NCBI RefSeq assembly: GCF_003254475.1
Contig: NZ_QFYQ01000001.1
Location: 372,001 to 436,000, forward strand
Source: Phenylobacterium soli
GTDB lineage: Bacteria > Pseudomonadota > Alphaproteobacteria > Caulobacterales > Caulobacteraceae
DNA length: 64,000 nt
Direction of reading: 5' to 3'
Part shown: positions 46,282-60,772 of the stretch, piece by piece
Layout: each line of letters begins with the position of its first letter
How positions within the stretch are numbered: position 1 is the stretch's first letter
Made by a program: the position numbers and the translations under genes
The notes under the pieces: model-generated
What the model saw: the letters and a program-made list of their open reading frames with translations, nothing else
What the model was told of the DNA's origin: nothing
The model's database searches: none

Positions 46282-46836
46282 ATGACCGAGATCACGCCGC
46301 TCGCGCTGCACGAAGTCCTGCTTATCACGCCCAAGCGCCATGGCGATGCGCGTGGATGGTTCGCCGAGACCTGGAGCGAGAAGGTCATGGCCAAGGCCGG
46401 CCTGACCGACCCCTTCGTGCAGGACAACCAGGCCTTCAACGCCAAGAAGGGCACCATCCGCGGCCTGCATTTCCAGAAGGCGCCGCACGCCCAGGGCAAG
46501 CTGGTGCGGGTGCTGAAGGGCGCGATATACGACGTGGCGGTGGACGTGCGTCCGGGCTCGCCCTCGTTCGGCCTGTGGGTCGGCGCGGAGCTGACGGCGG
46601 ACGGCGGCGAGCAGCTCTTCGTGCCGCGCGGCTTCGCCCACGGGTACTGCACCCTCACCGACGATTGCGAGCTCTTCTACAAGGTCGACGGCCAGTATGC
46701 GCCGGAACTGGAGGGTGGGGTGATCTGGAGCGATCCGGACCTCTCCATCCCCTGGCCGATCGACCACGAGCCGGTGCTGTCGGAGAAGGACCAGAAGCTC
46801 CCCAGGCTCAAGGACTTGGGCGCGATCGCCTTCTGA
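46282..46836 (+). CDS. rfbC: dTDP-4-dehydrorhamnose 3,5-epimerase
   Basis: A 184-residue cupin-fold epimerase of the dTDP-rhamnose pathway. TIRGLHFQKAPHAQGKLVRV carries the catalytic His and Lys region, and VPRGFAHGYCTLTDDCE the second His plus the metal-free cupin core. YKVDGQYAPELEGGVIWSDP is typical of the C-terminus. The other rml genes are not in the window. It is divergent from the glycosyltransferase across 32 bases. Confidence 0.92.
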   Translation: MTEITPLALHEVLLITPKRHGDARGWFAETWSEKVMAKAGLTDPFVQDNQAFNAKKGTIRGLHFQKAPHAQGKLVRVLKGAIYDVAVDVRPGSPSFGLWVGAELTADGGEQLFVPRGFAHGYCTLTDDCELFYKVDGQYAPELEGGVIWSDPDLSIPWPIDHEPVLSEKDQKLPRLKDLGAIAF

Positions 46837-46897
46837 CCCGGCCCGGAACCACGGCCGCGTTTCGTCGCTTTGCTGCGCGGAACGCGGAGGTCCGAAG

Positions 46898-47239
46898 ATG
46901 ATGACGCGAGCTTGCGTGGCCCTTCTGGCGATGGGCGCGCTGGCGGCCTGCCAGAAGAGTCCGCAGGACAAACAGGCCGACGCCCTCAAGAACGCCGCCG
47001 ACCGGCAGGCGAGCCAGATCGAGGCGCAGGCCAAGTCGCAGGCCGCCGCGCTCGAACAGCAGGCGGAGGGGCTGCACGCCCAGGCCAAGCAGGCCGGCGG
47101 CTACACCGGCCAGCGCCTGCAGGTGCGCGGCGACGCCCTGGCGCGCGAGGCGGACATCGTGAAGCGCCAGGCCCAGGCCCGCGCCGACGCCACGCGCGAA
47201 ACCGCCGACGCCCAGGCCAAGGTCATCGCCAGCCGCTGA
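46898..47239 (+). CDS. Ala-rich coiled-coil lipoprotein
   Basis: A 113-residue lipoprotein with lipobox LAAC (Cys18). The mature part is almost all Ala, Gln, Lys, Glu and Arg (KNAADRQASQIEAQAKSQ, ARADATRETADAQAK) in heptad-like spacing, so a long coiled coil is expected. No enzyme motif is seen. It may be a periplasmic envelope spacer. Its stop touches that of the convergent queG gene (TGATCA). Confidence 0.72.
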   Translation: MMTRACVALLAMGALAACQKSPQDKQADALKNAADRQASQIEAQAKSQAAALEQQAEGLHAQAKQAGGYTGQRLQVRGDALAREADIVKRQAQARADATRETADAQAKVIASR

Positions 47240-48373
47240 TCAGCTCCATTCCGACCGCACCTCGGGATCGGTCTCCAGCGGCATCCGCTCGGCCCTGAGC
47301 GCGTCGAATGCGCCCTCGTCCATCAGTCGGCCGAGCGCCCAGGCGGCCGCACCGCGGACCAGGGGCGAAGGATCGTCCAGCAGGCGCAGCGCCTCCTGGC
47401 AAAGGGCGGCGTCGCCGGAATTGCCGATGGCGTAGAGCACGTTGCGTACGAAGCGATCGCGGCCGAGGCGCTTGACCGGGCTCTTGGAGAACACGGCGCG
47501 GAAGGCGGCGTCGTCGAGGCGCGAGAGCTCGGCCAGGGTCGGTGCACGCAGGGCCTCGCGGGCCTGGAGCTTCTGCTCGGCGGCGGTCGCGGCGAACTTG
47601 TTCCAGGGGCAGACCGCCAGGCAGTCGTCGCAGCCGTAGATCCGGTTGCCGAGGGCGGGGCGCAGCTCGCGCGGGATCGGCCCCTTCAGCTCGATGGTCA
47701 GGTAGGAGATGCAGCGCCGCGCATCGAGCTGGAACGGCGCCGGGAAGGCCTTGGTCGGGCAAATGTCGAGGCAGGCGCGGCAGGAGCCGCAGGTCTCGCG
47801 CTCGGGCGCGTCGGGCGGGATCTCCAGGGCGGTGAGGATCGAGCCGAGGAACAGCCAGGAGCCGAACTGGCGCGAGACGAGGTTGGTGTGCTTGCCCTGC
47901 CAGCCGAGGCCGGCGCGCTCGGCGAGCGGCTTCTCCATCAGCGGGGCGGTGTCGACGAACACCTTCAGCTCGCCGCCGAAGCGGGCCTGCAGCCAGCGGG
48001 CCAGGGCCTTCAGGCGCGACTTGACGAGGTCGTGGTAGTCGTCGCCCTGGGCGTAGACGCTGATCGCCCCGCGGTCCGGGTGCTTCAGGATCTCCAGCGG
48101 GTCGTGGTCGGGCCCGTAGTTGACCCCGAGCACGAGGGCCGAGCGGGCGCCGTCCCACATGGCGCGCGGATGGCGGCGGCGCTCCAGGGTCTCTGCCATC
48201 CAGCCCATGTCGCCGTGGCGGCCCTTGGCCACATAGTCGGCGAGGCGCGCGGCGGCGGGCCAGGCGTCGTCGCCCAGATGCTCGACATCGGTGAAGCGGC
48301 AGGTGTCGAAGCCCAGCGCCTTGGCCTCGGCGCGGATCACGTCCTTGTCGGCTTCAGAAATCGAGATCGTCAT
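47240..48373 (-). CDS. queG: Epoxyqueuosine reductase
   Basis: A 377-residue cobalamin- and iron-sulfur-dependent enzyme performing the last step of queuosine synthesis in tRNA. Two [4Fe-4S] sites are visible, [16 protein letters not shown] and [13 protein letters not shown], plus a C-terminal HEAT-like repeat ([20 protein letters not shown]). The start overlaps the upstream GST gene by 20 bases, so the two are probably co-transcribed. Confidence 0.94.
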   Translation of the reverse strand: MTISISEADKDVIRAEAKALGFDTCRFTDVEHLGDDAWPAAARLADYVAKGRHGDMGWMAETLERRRHPRAMWDGARSALVLGVNYGPDHDPLEILKHPDRGAISVYAQGDDYHDLVKSRLKALARWLQARFGGELKVFVDTAPLMEKPLAERAGLGWQGKHTNLVSRQFGSWLFLGSILTALEIPPDAPERETCGSCRACLDICPTKAFPAPFQLDARRCISYLTIELKGPIPRELRPALGNRIYGCDDCLAVCPWNKFAATAAEQKLQAREALRAPTLAELSRLDDAAFRAVFSKSPVKRLGRDRFVRNVLYAIGNSGDAALCQEALRLLDDPSPLVRGAAAWALGRLMDEGAFDALRAERMPLETDPEVRSEWS

Positions 48374-49034
48374 AGTGCCTGGCCGGATTGAGGCCCGGCC
48401 AGCGGTCGTTGAGGAGCGGCCGGAAGGCGGGCCGGGACTTCAGCTTCATGTACCAGGTCTTCACGCCCGGGAAGTCGGCCCAGGGCACGTCGCCGAAGTA
48501 GTCGATGACCGACAGATGGGCGGCGGCGGCGAAATCCGCCAGGGACAGGCGCCGGCCGGCCAGCCATTCGCGGGCCTGCAGCAGGCCGTCGATGTAGAAC
48601 AGGTGGTTCTTCAGCCCCTCGCGCCCCTGGCGCAGGTTGGCGAGCTCGGGGGCGCCGAGGCCCAGGAGCCGCTTCTCCATCTTCTCGTGCAGGATGAAGC
48701 CGCCGGCCTCGTACTCGAACTTGCGGTCGAACCACTGGATCAGCCGCCGCGCCTCGGCGCGCTCGGCGGCCTCGCGGCCGAGCAGGGCCGGCTCGGCATG
48801 GGCCTCCTCCAGCCAGCCGAGGATGGCGCGCGCCTCGCAGAGCACCAGCCGGTCGTCGCCGTCGCCGGCGACCAGCACCGGCGTCATGCCCGAGGGGTTC
48901 AGCTTGGCGAACTCGCGCGGCCGCTCCCAGTAGCGGACCTGGACTTCGGTGAACGGCAGCCGCTTCTCGCCCAGCGCCAGCCGCACCTGGCGCGAGGCCG
49001 GGTCGAGCGGGAAGTGGTGCAGGGTGAGGTCCAT
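48354..49034 (-). CDS. Glutathione S-transferase family protein
   Basis: A 226-residue GST. The N-terminal thioredoxin-like domain has the cis-Pro region [13 protein letters not shown] and the glutathione-binding [15 protein letters not shown]; the C-terminal helical domain follows ([36 protein letters not shown]). It may detoxify electrophiles. It is upstream of queG and overlaps it by 20 bases. Confidence 0.88.
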   Translation of the reverse strand: MDLTLHHFPLDPASRQVRLALGEKRLPFTEVQVRYWERPREFAKLNPSGMTPVLVAGDGDDRLVLCEARAILGWLEEAHAEPALLGREAAERAEARRLIQWFDRKFEYEAGGFILHEKMEKRLLGLGAPELANLRQGREGLKNHLFYIDGLLQAREWLAGRRLSLADFAAAAHLSVIDYFGDVPWADFPGVKTWYMKLKSRPAFRPLLNDRWPGLNPARHYDDLDF

Positions 49035-49099
49035 GGCGGGGGGCTTAAGCCGTCCTGACGGAGAATCAACGGCCTGAACTGAGGCCGCACCCCTTAAGC

Positions 49100-49119
49100 A
49101 CCCGTTTACTGTAACGGGT
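49100..49119 (-). terminator. Hairpin downstream of the CDF transporter gene
   Basis: ACCCGTT-TACTGT-AACGGGT is a 7-bp stem located 5 bases beyond the stop of the metal transporter gene on the minus strand. A typical T-tract is missing. Confidence 0.45.
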
Positions 49120-49124
49120 TGCGG

Positions 49125-50066
49125 TCACGCTTCGGCGTGATGGGCCTCGGAGAAGGCGCCGCCGTGCGGCTCGGCGCGGCCCTTGGGGTCGGCGTGGACG
49201 ATGATGTCGGCCGACGGGAAGACGGCGAGCACGCGCTTCTCGGCGGCGACGATGGCCTCGTGCGCGGCCTCCAGCGTCAGGTCCGGGTCGAGGTCGACGT
49301 GCATCTGGATATGGACGTACGGGCCCGAGGCGCGGGTGCGCAGCTGGTGCACGTCCGAAAGGCGCGGGTCCTCGGTCATCAGGGCGACGATCTTGGCGCG
49401 CGCCTCGTCGGACAGTTCGCGGTCCATGAGCTGGGCCGAGGCTTCGCGGAACACGCCGACCGCGCCCCACAGCAGCAGGGCCGCGACGAGGATCGCCGCC
49501 ATGGCGTCGAGATTGTTGTAGCCGAGCCAGGCCGAGGCCCCGATGCCGATCAGGGCGATGATGTTGGAGGCGAGGTCCGAGGCGTAGTGCGCCCGGTCGC
49601 CGGAGACCGCCACGGAGGAGGTCTTCTTCAGGACCTGGGTCTGGGCGGTGATCAGGAAGAAGGTCAGGGCGGTGGAGACGACCATCACCGCGATCGCCCA
49701 GCCGGTGTCCTTCAAGGGGTGCGCGCCGAACAGGTCGCCGATCGCCTCGCGGGCGATGAGGGCGGCGGAGGCGAAGACCAGGCCGGCCTGCATGAGGCTG
49801 GCGAAGGCCTCGGCCTTGCCGTGGCCGAAGCGGTGCTCGGTGTCCGGCGGGGCGACGGCGTAGCGCACGGCGAAGAAGGTGCCGAGCGAGGCGATCAGGT
49901 CGAGGCCGGAGTCGGCCATGGACGCCAGGAGGGCGACCGAGCCCGAGGCCAGCCAGGCGACGAGCTTGATGGTCACCAGCACCGCGGCGGTGGTCACCGA
50001 CAGGAGGGTGACCCGCCGGGTGAGGGCGGCGCTTTCGGCGGGGCTCAGGCCATGGACCGTGTTCAT
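49125..50066 (-). CDS. Cation diffusion facilitator (FieF/CzcD family)
   Basis: A 313-residue divalent-metal/proton antiporter with six membrane segments. Metal-binding motifs are seen in ASMADSGLDLIASLGTF (Asp on TM2) and HRFGHGKAEAFASL, with a second pair on TM5 (ASDLASNIIALIG). The C-terminal cytoplasmic domain has ASGPYVHIQMHVDLDPDLTL and IVHADPKG with His/Asp ligands. The metal (zinc, iron or cobalt) cannot be decided. Confidence 0.93.
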   Translation of the reverse strand: MNTVHGLSPAESAALTRRVTLLSVTTAAVLVTIKLVAWLASGSVALLASMADSGLDLIASLGTFFAVRYAVAPPDTEHRFGHGKAEAFASLMQAGLVFASAALIAREAIGDLFGAHPLKDTGWAIAVMVVSTALTFFLITAQTQVLKKTSSVAVSGDRAHYASDLASNIIALIGIGASAWLGYNNLDAMAAILVAALLLWGAVGVFREASAQLMDRELSDEARAKIVALMTEDPRLSDVHQLRTRASGPYVHIQMHVDLDPDLTLEAAHEAIVAAEKRVLAVFPSADIIVHADPKGRAEPHGGAFSEAHHAEA

Positions 50067-50121
50067 CGGCCCGGGAAGTTAGCGCCGCCGCCGCCGGAGG
50101 CCAGCGCTAACGACTCGCAGC

Positions 50122-51228
50122 TCAGGCCGCGACCTTCGGCATCGGCCCGACGTAGAGCGACTGGGGGCGGATCAGGCGTCCGCCGGCCAGCTGCTCGCGG
50201 GCGTGGGCGACCCAGCCGCCGACCCGGCCCATGGCGAAGACGCAGGTGAAGGCGGTGGGCGGGAAGGCCAGGGCCTCGAGCAGCAGGGCGGTGTAGAACT
50301 CGACGTTGGTGTCGAGGGTGCGGTTCGGCTTCTTCTCCCTGAGGATGGCGAGCGCCGCCTGCTCGACGGCTTCGGCGAATTCCAGGCGGCCGGGCAGGAC
50401 GTTGGAGCCCTCGCCCATCCGCCGCACGGCCTTCTTCAGCGCGTCGGCGCGCGGATCGCGGACCCGGTAGACCCGGTGGCCGAAACCCATCAGCCGGTCG
50501 CCGCGGGCGAGCGCGTCCTCCAGCCAGGCGCGGGCGTTCTCGGGCGCGCCGATGCCGTCCAGCATGTCGATGATCGGGCCGGGCGCGCCGCCGTGCAGCG
50601 GGCCCTTCAGCGCCGAAATCCCGCCGAGCACGGCCGAGGCGAGGCCGGCACGGGTCGAGGCGATCACCCGGGCGGCGAAGGTCGAGGCGTTGAGGCCGTG
50701 GTCGCTGACGGTGACGAGGTAGGTGTCGAGGGCGTCGGCCTCCCCCTTCGACGGCGCCTTGCCCTTGATCATCCGCAGGATGTCGGCGGCGTGGCTGAGG
50801 GTGGGGTCGGGGCGCACCGGCGCTTCGCCCGCCTGCCCGCGGACCACCGCGGCGGTGAACACCGCGGGGGCGGCCACGAGGCGCAGCGCGACCTCCAGCT
50901 CGTCGCCGTCGGCGAGCCGCGCGGTGAGCGCGCGCATGGCCTCGATCGGGGTGCGGTCGAGAAGGCCGGTGTCGAGAGCCGTCACCTCGGCGAACACCGC
51001 CGCGCGGGCGGCGCCCAGGGCGGGCCCGAGGTCCTTCGGCAGGTCGGCGAAGAAGCCGTCCCACAGCAGGTGCAGGACGTCCTCGTAGGCGGCGCGGCCG
51101 GCCAGGTCGTCGAGCGAGCGGCCGCGGATGATCAGCCGGCCGGCCTGGCCGTCGACCTCGGAGAGGACGGTCTCGGCGGCGACGACGTCTTCGAGCCCAT
51201 CGGACACGTGAACGGCGGATGCGGACAT
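50122..51228 (-). CDS. Citrate synthase/methylcitrate synthase family protein
   Basis: A 368-residue protein of the citrate synthase fold. ATG 51228 has GGAG 8 bases upstream; the longer frame to 51252 lacks such a site. The active-site histidines are in LKGPLHGGAP and MGFGHRVYRV, while the usual catalytic Asp lies in a Glu-containing NVEFYTALLLEAL. The small variant fits the subgroup often named citrate/2-methylcitrate synthase. It is divergent from a second citrate synthase that carries an HTH domain, with 77 bases between the start codons. Confidence 0.88.
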   Translation of the reverse strand: MSASAVHVSDGLEDVVAAETVLSEVDGQAGRLIIRGRSLDDLAGRAAYEDVLHLLWDGFFADLPKDLGPALGAARAAVFAEVTALDTGLLDRTPIEAMRALTARLADGDELEVALRLVAAPAVFTAAVVRGQAGEAPVRPDPTLSHAADILRMIKGKAPSKGEADALDTYLVTVSDHGLNASTFAARVIASTRAGLASAVLGGISALKGPLHGGAPGPIIDMLDGIGAPENARAWLEDALARGDRLMGFGHRVYRVRDPRADALKKAVRRMGEGSNVLPGRLEFAEAVEQAALAILREKKPNRTLDTNVEFYTALLLEALAFPPTAFTCVFAMGRVGGWVAHAREQLAGGRLIRPQSLYVGPMPKVAA

Positions 51229-51288
51229 GTGCGATCTCCAATCTTGCTGCACTGCAGAAAAGACGTCAGACTGGCCCCGTCAATCTTG

Positions 51289-51305
51289 ATCAACATAATC
51301 AACAT
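51289..51305. promoter_or_regulatory. Direct repeats just before the HTH-citrate synthase start
   Basis: ATCAACAT occurs twice (51289-51296, 51298-51305), one base apart, and the second copy touches the ATG. A TTGATCAA palindrome (51286-51293) overlaps the first copy and CTGCACTGCAG (51247-51257) lies further upstream. The gene has no visible ribosome site. The repeats may be an operator for its own DNA-binding domain. Confidence 0.5.
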
Positions 51306-52465
51306 ATGCCTGGACTGGACTGGATCGTCGCCGAGGAGGCCCGCGAGCGGCTTGGGGTGAGGCCCCAGACGCTCTACGCCTATGTGAGCCGCGGCCGGGT
51401 GGCTGTGCGGCCGGACCCGCACGACCCGCGCCGCAGCCTCTACCGGGCGGCCGACATCGCCGCCCTGACGCAGCAGAAATCGCGCAGCCGCAAGGTGTCG
51501 GACGTGGCGGCCGGCGCCATCGCCTGGGGCGAGCCGGTGCTGGAGAGCCAGATCACCACGGTGAGCGGCGGGCGGCTGTTCTACCGCGGCCGCGACGCCA
51601 TCCGGCTGGCCGACACCGAGACCCTGGAATCGGTGGCCCGCCTGCTGCGCGGCGGCCACGGTGCGGCGCTGAAACGCACGGAGCGGCCGGAGCCGCCTGC
51701 GGCGCCCGACATGCGCACCCGCGGCTTCCTGGCAATGGCCCGCCGTGCGGCGACCGACCCGCCGGCCCGCGGCAAGGCGGCGCTGGCCCTGGCGGTGGAG
51801 GCGGCGACCCTGCTCGACGTGCTGACCGACGCCATCGCCGGCGAGGTCGGCGGCGGGGCGATCCACAACCGCCTGGCGCTGGCCTGGGGCGTGGGGCCCG
51901 GCGGCGCCGGCGCGGACCTCATCCGCCGCTGCCTGGTGCTGGTCGCCGACCATGAGCTGAACGCCTCGGCCTTCGCGGCGCGGGTGGCGGCCTCGACGGG
52001 CGCGTCCCTGGCGGCCTCGGCCCTCGCCGGCCTCGCGACCCTGACCGGGCCACGTCACGGCATGGCGACGGCGGCGGTGCGCACCTTCGCCGCCGAAGCC
52101 GAGAGCCTCGGACCCGCCAGGGCGATCGAGAACCGGCTCAGCGAGGACCGCGCCCTGCCCGGCTTCGGCCACCCGCTTTATCCGGACGGCGACCCGCGCG
52201 CCGCCGCCCTCCTGGGGCGGTTCGCGGCGCCGCCGGCGCTGGCGGCGCTGAGCGAGGCGGTGATGCGCACGAGCGGCATGGCGCCCAACATCGACTTCGC
52301 CCTGGTCGCCGCCTGCGAGTCGCTGAAGCTCGCCGAGGACGCCCCCTTCGCCCTCTTCGCCGTGGCCCGCTGCGCCGGCTGGATCGCCCACGCCATCGAG
52401 CAGGGTCAGACCGACGCCCTGATCCGCCCCCGCGCGCGCTATGTGGGCCCGGAGCCGGAGCTGGC

Positions 52466-52469
<4 letters not shown>
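51306..52469 (+). CDS. Citrate synthase with N-terminal helix-turn-helix domain
   Basis: A 387-residue fusion. Residues 1-~60 form a winged HTH of MerR/excisionase style (VAEEARERLGVRPQTLYAYV, then SRGRVAVRPDP, YRAADIAALT). Residues ~65-387 form a citrate synthase domain with GPRHGMATAAV, LPGFGHPLYPDGD and an Asp in PNIDFALVAA, so all three catalytic positions are filled, unlike the adjacent paralogue whose Asp is Glu. An ATG without a ribosome site is used. Its TAG overlaps the stop of gltB (TTAG at 52466-52469). The function, a regulator, an enzyme or both, is not known from sequence. Confidence 0.87.
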
Positions 52470-56988
<4,519 letters not shown>

Positions 56989-56989
<1 letters not shown>

Positions 56990-58428
56990 CACTCCGCGGC
57001 GATCCGCGCGGCGGCGCCGGCGGCTTGCGATTCGAGATAGCGGCGCATGGCCTCGGCAGCGTCGCGGCCGTCGCGGACGGCCCAGACGACCAGCGAGGCG
57101 CCGCGCACGATGTCGCCGGCGGCGAACACGCCGGGGACGGTCGTGGCGAGGGTGCGGAAGTCGGTCTTCAGCGTGCCCCAGCGGGTGACGCCGAGGTCCG
57201 GCGCGGCGAAGGCATCGGGCAGGTCCTCCGGATCGAAACCCAGGGCCTTGATGACCAGGTCGGCCTTCACCTCGAAATCGCCGCCCGGGATCTCCTCCGG
57301 CGCCTGGCGGCCGGTGGCGTCGGGCGCGGCCAGCCGCATGCGCGCGGCGTGGACGCCGGCGGCCATGAGCGCGTCGCCGGTGATCGCCTTGGGCGCGGCG
57401 AGCCATTCGAAGAGCACGCCCTCCTCCTCGGCGTTGGCCACCTCGCGCACCGAGCCGGGCATGTTGGCCCTGTCGCGACGATAGAGGCAGGTGACCGAGG
57501 CGGCGCCCTGGCGGATGGCGGTGCGCACGCAGTCCATGGCGGTGTCGCCGCCGCCGACCACCACCACGTGGCGGCCGCGGGCGTCGAGGTCGGCCGGCAC
57601 GGCCTCGCCGAACTCGGCGCGGTTGGAGGCGATGAGGTAGGCCAGCGCCGGGGCGACCCCGGCCGAGCCCGAGCCGGGCAGCTCGAGGTCGCGGGCCTTG
57701 TAGACGCCGGTGGCGATCAGCACCGCGTCGTGACGTTGGCGCAGGTCGGCCAGGCTGGCGTCGCGGCCGACCTCGAAGCCCAGGCGGAATTCGACGCCGC
57801 CCTCGGAGAGGCGGCGGGTGCGGCGCTCGACGACGTCTTTCTCGAGCTTGAAGCCGGGGATGCCATAGACCATGAGGCCGCCGGCCCGGTCGTGGCGGTC
57901 GTAGACCGTGACGGCGTAGCCGAACTCGCGCAGGCGCTCGGCGGCCGCGAGACCGGCGGGACCCGCGCCGACGACGCCGACGCTCTGGCCGCGCGCCTCG
58001 CCGGCGACGAGCGGCGCCACCCAACCCTGCTCCCAGGCCTTGTCGGTGAGGTACTTCTCCACCGCGCCGATGGTGACGGTGCCGTGGCCGGACTGCTCGA
58101 TGACGCAGGACCCCTCGCAGAGGCGGTCCTGCGGGCAGATGCGGCCACAGATCTCCGGCATGGGATTGGTCGCCTGCGACAGGCGGTAGGCCTCCTCCAG
58201 CCGGCCCTCGGCGGTCATCCGCAGCCAGTCGGGGATGTTGTTATGGAGCGGGCAATGGGTCTGGCAGAACGGCACGCCGCACTGGGAGCAACGTGAGGCC
58301 TGCTCGCGGGCCTTGGCGTCGATGAAGTCGGCATAGATCTCGTGGAAGTCGCCGGCGCGCGCTTCCGCCGCGCGCTTCTCGGGCATCGCCCGCGGCGTGG
58401 TGACGAACTTCAGCATCCGCTCGGCCAT
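56989..58428 (-). CDS. gltD: Glutamate synthase small subunit
   Basis: A 479-residue NADPH-dependent flavoprotein subunit. AGGAGG lies 7 bases before ATG 58428. The Fe-S cysteines are in CSQCGVPFCQTHCPLHNNI and CGRICPQDRLCEGSC, the FAD site is VVGAGPAGLAAAERL and the NADPH site VVVGGGDTAMDCVRTA. It passes electrons to GltB, which follows with a one-base overlap, so gltDB is one operon with gltD first. Confidence 0.96.
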
Positions 58429-58568
58429 GAGACGCCCTCCTGCGAGCCGCCATCTAAGACGCGCGCGGACGCAACGGAAGGCTTTCGTCCCGATTATGGA
58501 CGATGATTCCGCGGCAAGGTGACGCTCCGGCCAGCACAGCGCGGCCGGCGAACTCATTTAGTCCAATT

Positions 58569-58597
58569 TTGAGATGAACCCGATGTTCACCATATTG
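58569..58597 (+). promoter_or_regulatory. Possible promoter of uppP
   Basis: TTGAGA (58569-58574) with a 16-17-base spacer and CATATT/ATATTG at 58591-58597. It lies ~40 bases upstream of the uppP GTG start and its GGGGGAG ribosome site. Confidence 0.45.
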
Positions 58598-58635
58598 GCG
58601 CCCTCTGCCGCGCAGCGGATTTGGGGGAGCGCCAC

Positions 58636-59442
58636 GTGCCGGACTGGATCAACGCCGTCATCCTGGGGGTCGTGGAGGGGCTGACCGAGTTCATCCCGGT
58701 GTCGTCGACGGGGATGTTGCTGCTCACCAAGCGGCTGCTCGGCCTGCCGGACGGCTTCTGGGACACCTTCGCCGTGCTCATCCAGCTCGGCGCCATCCTG
58801 GCGGTGGTGGTCCTCTACTTCGGCCGGTTCTGGAACGTGCTGGTCCGGCTGCCGAGCGACCCGCAGGCGCGGAAGTTCGTCCTGTCGCTGCTGATCGCCT
58901 TCCTGCCGGCGGCGACCATCGGGGTGCTGGCGCACGACTTCATCAAGAAGGTGCTGTTCGACAGCCCCACGACGCAATGCATTTCGCTGATCCTCGGCGG
59001 GATCATCCTCCTGTTCATCGACCGCCTGGCGCCGCCGCCGCGCCGCACCGACTCCATGAGGCTGCCGCTCGGCACGGCGCTCGGCATCGGCCTCTTCCAG
59101 TGCTTCGCCCTGATCCCGGGAGCCTCGCGCTCGGGCTCGACCATCGTCGGCTCGATGCTGCTGGGGGTGGAGAAGAAGGCCGCGGCCGAGTTCTCCTTCT
59201 TCCTGGCCATCCCCATCATGGCCGGCGCCTTCGTGGTCGACGCCTACAAGAACCGCCACGAGCTGATGGCGGTGAAGGGCGAGATCCCGCTGATCGCCAT
59301 CGGCTTCGGCGTGTCGTTCGTGGTCGCCCTCGTGGTGATCCGGGCCATGCTGGCGCTGCTCACCCGCCGCGGCATGGCGCCGTTCGGCTGGTTCCGCATC
59401 CTGGTCGGCGGCGCCGGCCTGGCGGCGCTCTACCTGCTCTAG
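58636..59442 (+). CDS. uppP: Undecaprenyl-diphosphatase (BacA type)
   Basis: A 268-residue membrane enzyme recycling undecaprenyl pyrophosphate to the phosphate carrier of peptidoglycan and surface glycans. GTG 58636 with GGGGGAG 6 bases upstream is used instead of TTG 58621. Active-site motifs EGLTEFIPVSSTGMLLL near the start and LIPGASRSGSTIVGSMLLG in the middle match the family. Eight hydrophobic segments are seen. Overproduction of this protein gives bacitracin resistance in E. coli. Confidence 0.95.
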   Translation: MPDWINAVILGVVEGLTEFIPVSSTGMLLLTKRLLGLPDGFWDTFAVLIQLGAILAVVVLYFGRFWNVLVRLPSDPQARKFVLSLLIAFLPAATIGVLAHDFIKKVLFDSPTTQCISLILGGIILLFIDRLAPPPRRTDSMRLPLGTALGIGLFQCFALIPGASRSGSTIVGSMLLGVEKKAAAEFSFFLAIPIMAGAFVVDAYKNRHELMAVKGEIPLIAIGFGVSFVVALVVIRAMLALLTRRGMAPFGWFRILVGGAGLAALYLL

Positions 59443-59448
59443 GCGGCC

Positions 59449-60426
59449 TCAGGCGCGGCCGGCGGCGAGCTCGCGCTCGTCCTGGTCGGCGTACTGGCCG
59501 CCCTTGCGGTAGCGGTAGAGGTAGGTCGGCAGCACCGCCTCGAGGGTGGTGGGCGTGATGCCGAGATCGGCGAGGCCGGGGTACCGGCCGCTCACCACAT
59601 TGTCGGCGCGCAGCAGCTTGGCCTGGTCGGCGGTGATCGGCGGCGCGACGAGGACCTTGCCGAGCTCGGCCAGGGAGCCGATCGCCTCCGCCGCGGCGAA
59701 GGGCAGCGGCAGCAGGACGCGGCGGCGGTCGATCTCCGCCAGGATCATTTCCATCAGCTCGCGGAAGGTGAAGACGGCCGGGCCGCCCAGCTCGTAGGTC
59801 TGGCCCGCGGCTTCCGAAGAGGTGACCGCGATCGTCAGGGCGCGGGCCACGTCGCCGACGAACACCGGCTGGAAGCGCGTCTTGCCGCCGCCGACCAACG
59901 GCAGGAACGGGCTGGTGGTCGCCATGGAGGCGAACTTGTTGAAGAAGTCGTCCTCGGGACCGAACACGATCGAGGGGCGCACGACGACGGCGTCGGGATA
60001 GATCTCGCGCACCGCCACCTCGCCCTCGGCCTTGGTGTGGGCGTACTTGGACTCGGACTCGAGGTCGGCGCCGAGGGCCGACATCTGGACCACGCGCGAG
60101 ACGCCCTCGGCCCGTGCCGCGGCGGCCACGTTGCGGGCCCCCATGACGTTCAGCGACTGGAAGCCCTGGCGGCCCTGCTCGTAGAGCACCGAGACGAGGT
60201 TGAGGCTCGCGGTCGCGCCTTCGAGAGCACGGCGGATCGAGGCCTCGTTGCGGATGTTGGCCTGGACCACGTCGATCTGGCCGACGTCGCCGTGCAGGCG
60301 CATGGCGTAGGCGAGGTTGGGCTGGCGCACGGCCACCCGGATCCGCCAGCCGGCCTTGGCGAGCTGACGAACGGCCTGGCTGCCGATGAAGCCCGAACCG
60401 CCGAAGACCGTGACGAGATTCTGCAT
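59449..60426 (-). CDS. NAD(P)-binding reductase, NDUFA9-like complex I-associated family
   Basis: A 325-residue short-chain-like reductase. ATG 60426 starts directly before the Rossmann motif VFGGSGFIGSQAVRQLAK; a longer frame to 60495 adds no recognised text. VVRPSIVFGPEDDFFNKFA and PVFVGDVARAL match the group of proteins homologous to the mitochondrial NDUFA9 subunit. The role in alphaproteobacteria is likely membrane/complex I assembly, but enzyme activity is unknown. Confidence 0.86.
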   Translation of the reverse strand: MQNLVTVFGGSGFIGSQAVRQLAKAGWRIRVAVRQPNLAYAMRLHGDVGQIDVVQANIRNEASIRRALEGATASLNLVSVLYEQGRQGFQSLNVMGARNVAAAARAEGVSRVVQMSALGADLESESKYAHTKAEGEVAVREIYPDAVVVRPSIVFGPEDDFFNKFASMATTSPFLPLVGGGKTRFQPVFVGDVARALTIAVTSSEAAGQTYELGGPAVFTFRELMEMILAEIDRRRVLLPLPFAAAEAIGSLAELGKVLVAPPITADQAKLLRADNVVSGRYPGLADLGITPTTLEAVLPTYLYRYRKGGQYADQDERELAAGRA

Positions 60427-60527
60427 TTGCGCTGGCCGTCTGGAAAGCTGGTGTCCGCGGAGGATGCCGATAGACGATGCGGCCCCGCGCCGCAATGCGA
60501 CGTCTGAATTAGCTGTGACGGTCCCCG

Positions 60528-60556
60528 TTGACCGACCGAATTCCGACCTTTATGGA
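60528..60556 (+). promoter_or_regulatory. Promoter of tRNA-Leu
   Basis: TTGACC (60528-60533) and TATGGA (60551-60556) with a 17-base spacer. The tRNA begins 28 bases after the -10, leaving a short 5' leader. Confidence 0.6.
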
Positions 60557-60584
60557 AGCCGGCTCGCGCGATCCGGTGGGTCGG

Positions 60585-60671
<87 letters not shown>

Positions 60672-60772
60672 TCGGTTGGAAGAGGGTTTCGCCCGGCGGT
60701 GCTTTCCGGAGCGCCGTCCCTCCCTCTATATTGGGAGTCGGCGCCAGATCGCCGAGGAGCGAGCGAGACGCT

